DNA of 22,323 bases, taken from contig UQVI01000007.1 in NCBI GenBank assembly GCA_900544515.1, positions 1 through 22,323 on the forward strand. Direction: 5' to 3'. Below are positions 1-6,511 of the stretch, one piece after another. The notes under the pieces are model-generated. The model was not told the DNA's origin, did not search any database, and saw nothing but the letters and a program-made list of their open reading frames with translations. Position numbers and translations under genes: made by a program. Each line of letters begins with the position of its first letter. Within the stretch, counting starts at the first letter, position 1. This stretch comes from an uncultured Oscillospiraceae bacterium (GTDB taxonomy: Bacteria > Bacillota > Clostridia > Oscillospirales > Acutalibacteraceae).

Positions 1-46
1 AGATTCGCCTTAGTCTCGTGGGCTCGGAGATGTGTATAAGAGACAG
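1..46. other. Illumina Nextera i7 adapter remnant (not genomic)
   Basis: Bases 1-4 (AGAT) and 13-27 match the Nextera i7-side primer. Bases 5-12 (TCGCCTTA) are the N701 index as written in the adapter oligo. Bases 28-46 are the 19-bp Tn5 mosaic end. Genomic sequence starts at 47. The adapter supplies a false GTG start (32) and the first five codons of an apparent open frame that runs into the AraC fragment, so those residues must not be annotated. Confidence 0.97.
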
Positions 47-226
47 TATCAGTACTACCTGGAAAGAAAAATTGATGCAGCAAAAATATATCTTGTGCAC
101 ACCAATATGAGTATCGGTGATATTGCAAAAGTTCTGCACTATGCTGATCAGCAGTATTTTTCATCAAGCTTTAAAAGTGCAGTAGGCTGTTCACCGCTTG
201 AATTCAGAAAAAGAATCAGGAAATAG
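47..226 (+). CDS. AraC-family transcriptional regulator, C-terminal fragment (5' end off contig)
   Basis: About 59 codons remain, running from the adapter junction to the TAG at 224-226. The peptide is the end of an AraC/XylS DNA-binding domain. A helix-turn-helix stretch (MSIGDIAKVLHYADQQYFSS) is followed by FKSAVGCSPLEFRKR, matching the family pattern of a recognition helix, then F-K...G-x-S-P-x-x-[FY]-R. The ligand-binding domain and the first helix-turn-helix are missing because the contig begins here, so the inducer cannot be guessed. It points the same way as the metallophosphoesterase-transporter pair that starts 101 bases later, and AraC regulators often control such neighbours. The contig edge causes the truncation; it is not evidence of a pseudogene. 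Confidence 0.88.
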   Translation, partial: YQYYLERKIDAAKIYLVHTNMSIGDIAKVLHYADQQYFSSSFKSAVGCSPLEFRKRIRK

Positions 227-241
227 ACTTTTGTCAATTAT

Positions 242-269
242 TGTGATAATACTAACATTGTCTGTGATA
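242..269 (+). promoter_or_regulatory. Candidate AraC-type operator: 21-bp phased direct repeat
   Basis: TGTGATA occurs at 242-248 and again at 263-269, exactly 21 bp apart, in the leader of the metallophosphoesterase-transporter unit. AraC proteins with two helix-turn-helix motifs classically bind half-sites two helical turns apart. Only the seven-base cores match exactly, and I could not place a good -35/-10 pair beside them, so this is a suggestion. Confidence 0.3.
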
Positions 270-327
270 TATCCTGTTTAAAACGGTTATCAAAAGATGT
301 ATATTAATAGAGAAAGGAGCTGGAAAT

Positions 328-1647
328 ATGACAGAATCATTTTCCTTTTTTCTTGTAACGGATACTCATTATTATGACAGCTCGTTCAAAAGCACGGGCA
401 AGGCATATGAGGAAAGAAGCCGTACGGATCAGAAATGTGTTGCTGAAACACCTGCAATTGTTGATGCAGGCTTTGAACAGATAGCACAGAACAAAGATAC
501 GGATGTTATTCTTATTCCCGGTGATTTGGTTTATCGCGGTGAGTATCAGAGCCATATTGGCTTCAGAGAAAGGCTGTATAAGCTTGCTGAGCAGGGGAAA
601 AGAATTTATATTATTACAGCACGTCACGATTATTGTGAGGATGGTGAGCCTGCTGAATTTGACGGAGATCAGATAATACCTGTTAAGGGTATGCCGAGAG
701 AAGAGCTGAGAGACTTTTACAAGGACTTTGGCTTTGACAGTGCAATCAGTGAGCATAAGGAAAGTATGAGCTATGTTGCACAAATTGCTGATGGAATCAG
801 GCTGCTTGCACTGAATTGTGACGGTGACTGCAAGGATTTCAAAGGAATCTGGGAAAGCCAGATGCAGTGGGCACTGGAGCAGATTAAAGAGGCTCATGAA
901 AGCGGCAATTACATATTTGCAATGACACATTATCCGCTTTTACCGTTCTCAGCGATTATGAATCTGATCGGTGATGCAAAGCTTACTGACTGGGAAACAG
1001 TTGCCACAACGCTTGCAGATGCAGGACTTGATCTGATTTTTACAGGACATATGCATGCTCAGGCTGTGACTGATTATACGACAAAGAAGGGGAACACCAT
1101 TACGGATGTTCAGACCGGCTGTTTTGTTGGTTGTCCTTGTGCTTACAGAAAGATCACATTTGAACCTAATAATACTATAGATATTAAATCATATACAATT
1201 GATGATTTTGATTATGATAAACAGGGCAAAACTGCAAGTGAGTATTTCCGATGGCGTTTTGACAGAATGATTAACTGGAAAATGGATGAAATACTCCCTG
1301 CACCTGCCAAGAAAATTCTTGACAAATTCACACTGAAAAAGCTCGGCAGATTGCTTTGCTTTAAGGTTGATAAAAGTATTGAAAATAGGCTGGCAAAAGA
1401 TGTGGGAATTGAACTTGTTCGTAATATATTTGTAGGCGACGAGCCGCATGTTAAGGGCACACCTATGTATGAAGCAATGGAAAAGCTGCTTAAAAGGCTG
1501 CATTTTGTTACTCATATAATTGAGAAAAAGATGGGAAGCAAAAATCCGGTGCTTGCAGATATAGATACCTTTGTTCTTTCAATGATAGGGGATGAAGAGC
1601 AAAGGGATTATAATACAGTTTTAAATATAAACTGGAAAATGAACTGA
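328..1647 (+). CDS. Calcineurin-like metallophosphoesterase, cytoplasmic
   Basis: This 439-residue protein has the metallophosphoesterase motifs in order: D12-x-H14, G65-D66-L67, H100-D101, H201 in MTHYPL, and G240-H241-M242-H243. These would bind a dinuclear metal centre that hydrolyses a phosphomonoester or phosphodiester; the substrate is unknown. The third motif, usually G-N-H-[DE], reads A98-R99-H100-D101, so the metal-bridging Asn is replaced by Arg. The catalytic fold ends near residue 300, followed by about 130 residues of charged, mostly helical sequence. There is no signal peptide, so it should act in the cytoplasm. A strong AGAAAGGAG ribosome site (311-319) fixes the start. The GPH transporter begins 19 bases after its stop, suggesting co-transcription and a substrate linked to the imported compound. 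Confidence 0.85.
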   Translation: MTESFSFFLVTDTHYYDSSFKSTGKAYEERSRTDQKCVAETPAIVDAGFEQIAQNKDTDVILIPGDLVYRGEYQSHIGFRERLYKLAEQGKRIYIITARHDYCEDGEPAEFDGDQIIPVKGMPREELRDFYKDFGFDSAISEHKESMSYVAQIADGIRLLALNCDGDCKDFKGIWESQMQWALEQIKEAHESGNYIFAMTHYPLLPFSAIMNLIGDAKLTDWETVATTLADAGLDLIFTGHMHAQAVTDYTTKKGNTITDVQTGCFVGCPCAYRKITFEPNNTIDIKSYTIDDFDYDKQGKTASEYFRWRFDRMINWKMDEILPAPAKKILDKFTLKKLGRLLCFKVDKSIENRLAKDVGIELVRNIFVGDEPHVKGTPMYEAMEKLLKRLHFVTHIIEKKMGSKNPVLADIDTFVLSMIGDEEQRDYNTVLNINWKMN

Positions 1648-1666
1648 TAAAAAGGGGTAAAAATTT

Positions 1667-3103
1667 ATGTCAGAAAAAGTTTTAACACAGCCTGGATCAC
1701 AGGAAAAAAAGTTTATTAAGCCGGGTGAATTCATTGCGTATCTGGTAGCAGTATTTTTCTACACCAATATGACAGGTATGGTTGGTTCATACCGCAGTGC
1801 TTATTTGGTTGATGTACTTCGAATTAATGAGAATCAAGCATCTTTATTCAATGTTTTAACCAGTATTATTCCGTTTATTCTTAATTTCTTTATTGCGATG
1901 TACATTGACGGGCGTTCAGTTGGTAAAAAAGGAAAGTTCAGACCGCTTGTTCTGCTTGCAGCAATACCGCTTGGTATTTTGCTTCTGCTCAGTTTCTGGG
2001 TACCAAAGGGTTTAACAGGCACAATTCTTATGATTTATCTTGTAACCGTTGCAATCGGCTGGGCAATAGCCACTAATTTTGGTAATCAGATTAACAGTAT
2101 GGCTGCAGTTCTGACACCTAACCTTAAAGAGCGTGACACCGTAATGTCCTTCAGAGGTATTGTTTCTGCTGTAGGTAACTCTGCTCCACTTGTAATTGTT
2201 CTTGTTATTGCAATTTTTGTTAAGGATGCAAGCACACAGTATATTATCGGTGCTGCTCTTTGTGGTGTAGTTGGTATTTTAACCATGCTCTTTGGTATAA
2301 AGATGACAAGAGAGCGTATTGCTTATGATAATGAAAAGAAGAATCCGCTTGAAGGATTTGCTGAAATTATCAAGAATAAGTATGCCTGGACAATTATAAT
2401 ATCAGAATTCTTAAAAAGTTTCAGAAGTATTGCTACATTTATGGGTGTGTTCCTTGCTGCGGCACTTCTTGGCAGCTCAAGCAAGTTCCTGCTTTTTGGC
2501 CTGCCGACAGGTATCGGCACAGCAGTCGGCATGCTTGTTATCAATTTCCTTCTCAAAAAATTCAATTCGAAGGTTCTTTATATTGCAAGCGGTATTTATT
2601 CAGTTATTATTAATGCTGCAGCATTTGCTGTTGGTTATATTTATTTTAAATCCCCAAGCCCTGTGCTTCAAATATTATTTATTGTATTCCTATTTCTTAT
2701 TGGTTTACAGTTCGGTGCATCCAATCTTCTGCCAACCATGTTCCAAGCAGATGTGCTTGAGGATATCGAGCTTAAAACAGGTAAGCGTCTTGATGCGTCA
2801 CTGCCATTCGTTATCGGTATCGGCACAATGATTTCAGGTACTATTGCAAATGGTCTTGCACCAAAAATTCTCTATGGTACGAATTCAATCTGCGGCTATA
2901 TTCAGGGGTTGGAAGACGGAACTGCCCAGAGCTTTGAAACAAAGGTGTGGATGCTGTTCTTCTATACAATTGTTCACGGTATTATGATGTTCCTTGCAGG
3001 CGTTCCGTTCTTCTTCTACAAGCTTACAGGCAAGACAAAGGAAGAGGTTCACGAAAAGGTTCTTGCGCAGAGAGCGGCTCTTGAAAATAAGGACGCAGAG
3101 TAA
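1667..3103 (+). CDS. GPH (MelB-like) cation symporter / MFS transporter
   Basis: This 478-residue polytopic membrane protein has about twelve hydrophobic segments. Between early segments it carries DGRSVGKKGKFRP (residues 81-93), which matches the cytoplasmic loop of the glycoside-pentoside-hexuronide:cation symporter family (in MelB, D-x-x...GKFRP). The length is normal for the family (about 450-500). The N-terminal tail of about 20 residues is polar and cytoplasmic. The likely role is Na+- or H+-coupled uptake of a sugar, glycoside or similar small molecule; the substrate cannot be read from sequence. The ribosome site AAAGGGG (1651-1657) lies before the ATG. It is the second gene of a unit with the upstream metallophosphoesterase and is closed by a strong terminator. 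A peptide or other MFS substrate remains possible. Confidence 0.82.
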   Translation: MSEKVLTQPGSQEKKFIKPGEFIAYLVAVFFYTNMTGMVGSYRSAYLVDVLRINENQASLFNVLTSIIPFILNFFIAMYIDGRSVGKKGKFRPLVLLAAIPLGILLLLSFWVPKGLTGTILMIYLVTVAIGWAIATNFGNQINSMAAVLTPNLKERDTVMSFRGIVSAVGNSAPLVIVLVIAIFVKDASTQYIIGAALCGVVGILTMLFGIKMTRERIAYDNEKKNPLEGFAEIIKNKYAWTIIISEFLKSFRSIATFMGVFLAAALLGSSSKFLLFGLPTGIGTAVGMLVINFLLKKFNSKVLYIASGIYSVIINAAAFAVGYIYFKSPSPVLQILFIVFLFLIGLQFGASNLLPTMFQADVLEDIELKTGKRLDASLPFVIGIGTMISGTIANGLAPKILYGTNSICGYIQGLEDGTAQSFETKVWMLFFYTIVHGIMMFLAGVPFFFYKLTGKTKEEVHEKVLAQRAALENKDAE

Positions 3104-3113
3104 TTTAAAATCA

Positions 3114-3148
3114 AAAAAGGATTTGCCGGATTTTGGCAAATCCTTTTT
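3114..3148 (+). terminator. Intrinsic terminator after the transporter gene
   Basis: A perfect 14-bp stem (3114-3127 with 3135-3148) has a seven-base loop and a run of T that continues to about 3155. The A-rich left arm may also allow termination from the other strand. Confidence 0.93.
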
Positions 3149-3210
3149 ATTTTTATGGATAAGAAAAATTGCATATAATTATGATAGACTGAAATAAATC
3201 CGGTGATTTT

Positions 3211-4146
3211 ATGTTTTATCAATTTGACGATGATGTTGTCAGTGTAAGCACGGATGAGCTTAACGATAATATTCTGACTATCGGTTATGTGAACATACAG
3301 GAACTGTCGGATATTTACCGGCGGTTTGACTTTTTTATGCAGTCAGTTGAGAAATGCAAGGAAAAAAGCAGCTTTTTCTCTTCGGATATTGAGGTGCATG
3401 ACAGATATTGCTTTGTAAAACTGAATGTTGTAAATGTTTCTGATGCTGATGGACTTGGCAATTGTTTTGCACTTTTTATCAAGAAGAATCTTTTGCTTAT
3501 TGTCAATGTACTTGACCGGAGCTGCTCAAACCGTGATATATTTATGCGTGTTATGTCAAAAATTTCCTGTGAAAATATTACGCTTGAAAAGCTTGTCTGC
3601 TCCTTTTTTGAAGAGCTGATATCAGGTGATAATAAAAAACTGGAGGGCGCAGAGTTTGAAATCAATTCCCTTGAGGAAACTGTTTTGAAAAATAAAGCGG
3701 ATAAAAATTTTAATATGAAGCTACTGAATATGAAAAAAGAACTGCTCACTCTCAGAGGATATTATGAACAGCTGATTGATATCAGTGAGGCACTGCGTGA
3801 AAATGAGAATGAAATATTTGAGGAAAACGGTCTGAGGGCATTTCATATTTTTACCGATAAAGCTGTAAGGCTTAAGGAAAATGTTGATTTATTAAGGGAC
3901 AGTGTGGTGCATCTGTGGGATGCGTACCAGGCTTATCTTAATATGCGTCTGAATCAGAGTATGAAAGTATTTACGCTGATGACGACTATCTTTTTTCCGC
4001 TTACCGTTATTGTAGGCTGGTATGGTATGAATTTTGAGTTTATGCCTGAGCTTCACTGGAGGTACGGATATCTATATGTAATCGTTTTCTCAGTTCTTGT
4101 TGTAGCCGTTCTGTATCTTTGGTTCAAAAAGAAAAAGTGGCTTTAG
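3211..4146 (+). CDS. corA: CorA-type magnesium/divalent cation transporter
   Basis: This 311-residue protein has the CorA layout: a cytoplasmic N-terminal domain, a long charged helical stretch (about residues 145-235), then two C-terminal membrane helices. The first helix ends in Y271-G272-M273-N274, the family signature. It is followed by the periplasmic-side loop with M278-P-E-L281, also typical of CorA. The second helix ends in a basic tail (KKKKW) that fits the inner ring of the pore. CorA forms pentameric Mg2+ channels and may also pass Co2+ or Ni2+. The ribosome site GGTGA is at 3202-3206. A TATAAT-like box at 3174-3179 could belong to its promoter, but no good -35 is visible. It appears to be transcribed alone. 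Confidence 0.93.
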   Translation: MFYQFDDDVVSVSTDELNDNILTIGYVNIQELSDIYRRFDFFMQSVEKCKEKSSFFSSDIEVHDRYCFVKLNVVNVSDADGLGNCFALFIKKNLLLIVNVLDRSCSNRDIFMRVMSKISCENITLEKLVCSFFEELISGDNKKLEGAEFEINSLEETVLKNKADKNFNMKLLNMKKELLTLRGYYEQLIDISEALRENENEIFEENGLRAFHIFTDKAVRLKENVDLLRDSVVHLWDAYQAYLNMRLNQSMKVFTLMTTIFFPLTVIVGWYGMNFEFMPELHWRYGYLYVIVFSVLVVAVLYLWFKKKKWL

Positions 4147-4157
4147 ATTTTTTAATG

Positions 4158-4166
4158 TGCTAAAAT
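4158..4166 (+). promoter_or_regulatory. Possible extended -10 box for ogt
   Basis: TGCTAAAAT fits the extended -10 pattern (TG-N-TATAAT, five of six in the hexamer), 20 bases before the ogt start. There is no clear -35, as is allowed for extended -10 promoters. ogt might instead be read through from corA, whose stop is only 39 bases upstream. Confidence 0.35.
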
Positions 4167-4185
4167 AATTACAGGCGGTGATAAA

Positions 4186-4665
4186 ATGGATTATATTGCA
4201 GGGTACACATCTCCGATAGGTGAAATTCTTCTGGCGAGTGACGGAGAAAATTTAACAGGCTTATGGTTTGAAAATCAGAAATATTTTAAGAATACATTAT
4301 CATCTGATTATGAGGAAAAAAAGCTTCCGATTTTTGAAAAGGTGTTTTCCTGGCTGGACAGGTATTTCAAGGGTGAAAAGCCTGAGACAGACTTTCCCAT
4401 TAAGCCGAGAGGCAGTGCATTCAGGCAGCAGGTGTGGAAACGGCTTACACAGGTTCCATATGGAGAAACGATTACCTATGGCGAAATTGCAAAAGAAATG
4501 ACAGGCGGACTGATGTCTGCACAGGCAGTGGGAGGTGCAGTAGGGCATAACCCTATAAGTATCATTATACCCTGCCACAGAGTTGTGGGAGCAAATGGAA
4601 ATCTGACAGGCTATGCCGGAGGGATAGACAAAAAGGTGTACCTGTTGGATCTTGAAAGTGAATAA
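4186..4665 (+). CDS. ogt: Methylated-DNA--[protein]-cysteine S-methyltransferase
   Basis: This 159-residue suicide repair protein moves the alkyl group of O6-methylguanine (and O4-methylthymine) onto its own cysteine. The acceptor motif is P129-C130-H131-R132-V133, followed by GYAGG. The conserved lead-in is present: FRQQVWKRLTQVPYG, TYGEIA, the arginine-finger region, and NP before the active site. The length is that of a single-domain Ogt/MGMT without the N-terminal Ada phosphotriester domain. The ribosome site GGCGGTG precedes the ATG. The gene is convergent with trxA and shares a bidirectional terminator with it. Confidence 0.96.
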   Translation: MDYIAGYTSPIGEILLASDGENLTGLWFENQKYFKNTLSSDYEEKKLPIFEKVFSWLDRYFKGEKPETDFPIKPRGSAFRQQVWKRLTQVPYGETITYGEIAKEMTGGLMSAQAVGGAVGHNPISIIIPCHRVVGANGNLTGYAGGIDKKVYLLDLESE

Positions 4666-4666
4666 G

Positions 4667-4703
4667 AAAAATTCGGCTTAAGACTTGCTTAAGCCGAATT
4701 TTT
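4667..4703. terminator. Bidirectional terminator between ogt and trxA
   Basis: A perfect 16-bp stem (4667-4682 with 4688-4703) has the loop ACTTG. It carries an A run on the left and a T run on the right, so it gives a U tract on both strands. Its right edge reaches the first base of the trxA stop codon region (4703-4705). Confidence 0.93.
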
Positions 4704-5023
4704 TATATCTCATTATTTATCATTTTGACAAGCTGGTCCTTTGTCATAAAGCCGATTGAAGAGTTTACTGTTTTACCATTTTTAATGAGTACAATTGTAG
4801 GAATACTTGTAATACCAAATGTTGAAGCAAGCTCTGCTTCCTCATCCACATTAACTTTTCCGACCTTGAGCTTTCCGCTGTATTCCTCAGCAAGCTCCTT
4901 GACAATCGGTGAAATCATACGGCATGGACCGCACCAGGTTGCCCAGAAATCCAGTAATACCGGCATATCAGAGTTCATAACTTCATCCGTAAAATTATTT
5001 TTTGTAATTTCTAATTCAGCCAT
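4703..5023 (-). CDS. trxA: Thioredoxin
   Basis: This 106-residue classical thioredoxin has the active site W30-C31-G32-P33-C34, the buried Asp region DFWATW before it, and the cis-proline P75 in SIPT. It reduces protein disulfides in the cytoplasm. Its ribosome site (AAAGGAG, 5032-5038) overlaps the stop codon of the upstream FTR-like gene, and the two reading frames are only 13 bases apart, so translation is probably coupled. No NADPH-thioredoxin reductase gene lies nearby. The context suggests that electrons may come from the FTR-like partner instead. The gene ends inside the shared bidirectional terminator. Confidence 0.97.
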   Translation of the reverse strand: MAELEITKNNFTDEVMNSDMPVLLDFWATWCGPCRMISPIVKELAEEYSGKLKVGKVNVDEEAELASTFGITSIPTIVLIKNGKTVNSSIGFMTKDQLVKMINNEI

Positions 5024-5036
5024 TTTTCATTCTCCT

Positions 5037-5237
5037 TTACTTTTTAGATTTATAATAAAGCATACAATGACAATATCCCTCAAAGTCAGGATCGTTTATC
5101 TGTTCTTTGAATTCTTTGCACATACATTTATTCTCTTCGGATTTTTCTATTCGGCAGGGACAATATCCGCCTGTTTTTTTCAGTCCTTCCTTTATTGACT
5201 GTACAATTTCTTTATCCGGATTCAAAGTGATTTTCAT
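5037..5237 (-). CDS. Ferredoxin-thioredoxin reductase catalytic-subunit-like protein
   Basis: This small 66-residue protein has three Cys-x-Cys motifs: C26-P-C28, C38-M-C40 and C56-H-C58. Together with GGYCPCR and GYCHCMLYYK they identify the ferredoxin-thioredoxin reductase beta (catalytic) family, in which four cysteines hold a [4Fe-4S] cluster and two form the redox disulfide. The first and last motifs are 30 residues apart, as in the cyanobacterial/plant enzyme. The middle pair sits about seven residues earlier than in that enzyme (CPC-x9-CMC-x15-CHC). No variable (alpha) subunit is present. The protein is shorter than plant FTR-beta, so it is a minimal form. A GGAGG site at 5245-5249 fixes the start. 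A TATAAT on the minus strand (5273-5278) may be its -10. It is co-oriented and almost contiguous with trxA, pointing to ferredoxin-driven thioredoxin reduction. Confidence 0.85.
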   Translation of the reverse strand: MKITLNPDKEIVQSIKEGLKKTGGYCPCRIEKSEENKCMCKEFKEQINDPDFEGYCHCMLYYKSKK

Positions 5238-5244
5238 TTGTGTA

Positions 5245-5278
5245 CCTCCATATAATTTGATGTGTTATCTTAATTATA
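5245..5278 (-). promoter_or_regulatory. Leader of the FTR-like/trxA unit: SD and possible -10
   Basis: Reading the minus strand, TATAAT occupies 5278-5273 and GGAGG occupies 5249-5245, before the ATG at 5237. No convincing -35 is found 16-18 bases upstream. The ribosome site is sure; the promoter box is not. Confidence 0.4.
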
Positions 5279-5435
5279 TATAAAAAATAGTATTAAAACT
5301 GTGACTAAGTCTCATTTCTGTAAATTGAATTTTTCGAGACATTAACATTCTTACTAAAAATATATCCACGATTTGTTTGAAATAAACCGTCTGTTTAAAA
5401 TATTATAGCATAAAATAAAAATTTTTCAAAGCAGT

Positions 5436-5469
5436 AAGGTCTGTACTCGCGCAAACGAATACAGACCTT
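5436..5469 (-). terminator. Hairpin downstream of the AraC-effector-domain gene
   Basis: A 10-bp perfect stem (5436-5445 with 5460-5469) extends inward past one mismatch by a TCG/CGA step. It starts 12 bases beyond the stop at 5482 of the minus-strand gene. The better T tract lies on the plus-strand side (TTTTCTTATTTTTTC). On the minus strand the U-rich stretch starts only about ten bases later, so termination efficiency is uncertain. Confidence 0.55.
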
Positions 5470-5481
5470 TTCTTATTTTTT

Positions 5482-6357
5482 CTAATTCTTTTTTTCTTTT
5501 ACAGTTACCCATATTTCGGTTCTGTAGTCGGGTGATGTCATAACGCCTGCCGGATAAGCCTCAATATCCATTTCGTACGTCGGCTCATAATTTGCCGTCG
5601 GAAAAAATTCCGAGCATATTTTATGCCAGGTGTTCTGAACGGCATCCGGCATAGGGCCTATGCATTCAAATACTGCCCATGTGCGTGCAGGAATTTCCTT
5701 GACGCTGAATCCGTCAGGTACTTCAGTATTGTCACCGCATACTGCAGCAATGGAGTATTCAAAGGTTTTCTTGTTGTTCGGCGTGTTGCCGTAGCATATG
5801 CCAAAGATATTTGTTCTGTCCGTTGTCAGCTCAAGCAGCTTGTATACTGTTCCGTCCTGATGCGACTGAGTCCAGAAATCAGGAATTGTGTTTTTGTTCT
5901 GCTCATCGTCAATACTCTGCGTACTGATTTTTTCCAGAACCTTGAATGCATCCTTTTTTACAATTTTGTAATCCATAATATTACCGCCTTTTAAATGAAT
6001 TTCAACAGAAAGACGTGAGAATGATTTCAGCGGTGAGCTGTTTTTCTTGGCCTGCGACGGAGTAATTCCGTGAAACCTTGAAAAGGCTCTTGAAAAGCTT
6101 TCAGGTGAATCATATCCGTATTTCAGTGCGATATCAATTACCTTTTCATCTGTGCCGCTTAACTCATTGCCAGCGAGAGTTAATCTGCGGTTTCTGATAT
6201 ATTCACCCAGTGAATAATCACAAAGTATATTGAAAATCCTCTGAAAATAAAATGCGGACAATCCTGATTGTGCTGCAATTTCTTCTATATCCAAATCATC
6301 AGTAAGATGCTCTTCAATATAGTCAATTGCGTTTTGCAGCCCCTGAATATAGTTCAT
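5482..6357 (-). CDS. AraC-family regulator with C-terminal GyrI-like effector-binding domain
   Basis: This is a two-part protein of 291 residues. Residues 5-105 form an N-terminal AraC DNA-binding domain with two helix-turn-helix motifs (IEEIAAQSGLSAFYFQRIF, then IDIALKYGYDSPESFSRAF), ending in GITPSQAKK. Residues 128-291 form a GyrI-like/AraC effector-binding domain, ending in the typical YRTEIWVTVK that carries the conserved pocket glutamate. This is the layout of Rob/BmrR-type sensors, in which a small hydrophobic or cationic molecule is bound by the C-terminal half. The ribosome site AGAAAGGGATG precedes the ATG, and a TATAAT (minus strand, 6388-6383) could be its -10. At codons 123-128 (LKGGNIM) the DNA holds an SD-like AAGGCGG seven bases before an in-frame ATG. 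The regulated target is not evident, and no efflux pump is adjacent. Confidence 0.9.
   Translation of the reverse strand: MNYIQGLQNAIDYIEEHLTDDLDIEEIAAQSGLSAFYFQRIFNILCDYSLGEYIRNRRLTLAGNELSGTDEKVIDIALKYGYDSPESFSRAFSRFHGITPSQAKKNSSPLKSFSRLSVEIHLKGGNIMDYKIVKKDAFKVLEKISTQSIDDEQNKNTIPDFWTQSHQDGTVYKLLELTTDRTNIFGICYGNTPNNKKTFEYSIAAVCGDNTEVPDGFSVKEIPARTWAVFECIGPMPDAVQNTWHKICSEFFPTANYEPTYEMDIEAYPAGVMTSPDYRTEIWVTVKEKKN
5984..5990 (-). promoter_or_regulatory. Internal SD-like site inside the AraC-effector-domain gene
   Basis: AAGGCGG on the minus strand stands seven bases upstream of the in-frame ATG at 5976. That ATG begins precisely at the effector-binding domain (164 codons, 5482-5976). It may allow a separate short product. 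Confidence 0.4.
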
Positions 6358-6448
6358 GTATTCATCCCTTTCTGCTGAGATTATTATAGAACAGTTGATT
6401 TTTATATTCCTGATATTTTATGCAATTTCATGTCAGATAAAAATAAGA

Positions 6449-6478
6449 AAATCAGGACTGAATATTCAATCCTGATTT
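6449..6478 (-). terminator. Terminator of the hrcA-grpE-dnaK-dnaJ operon
   Basis: A nine-bp outer stem (6449-6457 with 6470-6478) is continued by the palindrome TGAATATTCA after a C/A mismatch. Read on the minus strand it is followed by TTTTCTTATTTTTAT. It lies about 33 bases past the dnaJ stop. Confidence 0.85.
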
Positions 6479-6511
6479 AAACCTTATTTTGTTCAACTAT
6501 TGCCTATGTTA

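Noticed and set aside
32..46. GTG start and five codons in frame with the AraC fragment
   Set aside because: These bases are the Tn5 mosaic end of a sequencing adapter, not part of the gene.
337..930. 197-codon open frame on the minus strand
   Set aside because: It lies fully inside the metallophosphoesterase gene, has no ribosome site and no recognisable protein features. The plus-strand product has clear catalytic motifs.
3315..3749. 144-codon minus-strand frame, Ser/Phe-rich
   Set aside because: It is an antisense shadow of corA with low-complexity composition and no family resemblance.
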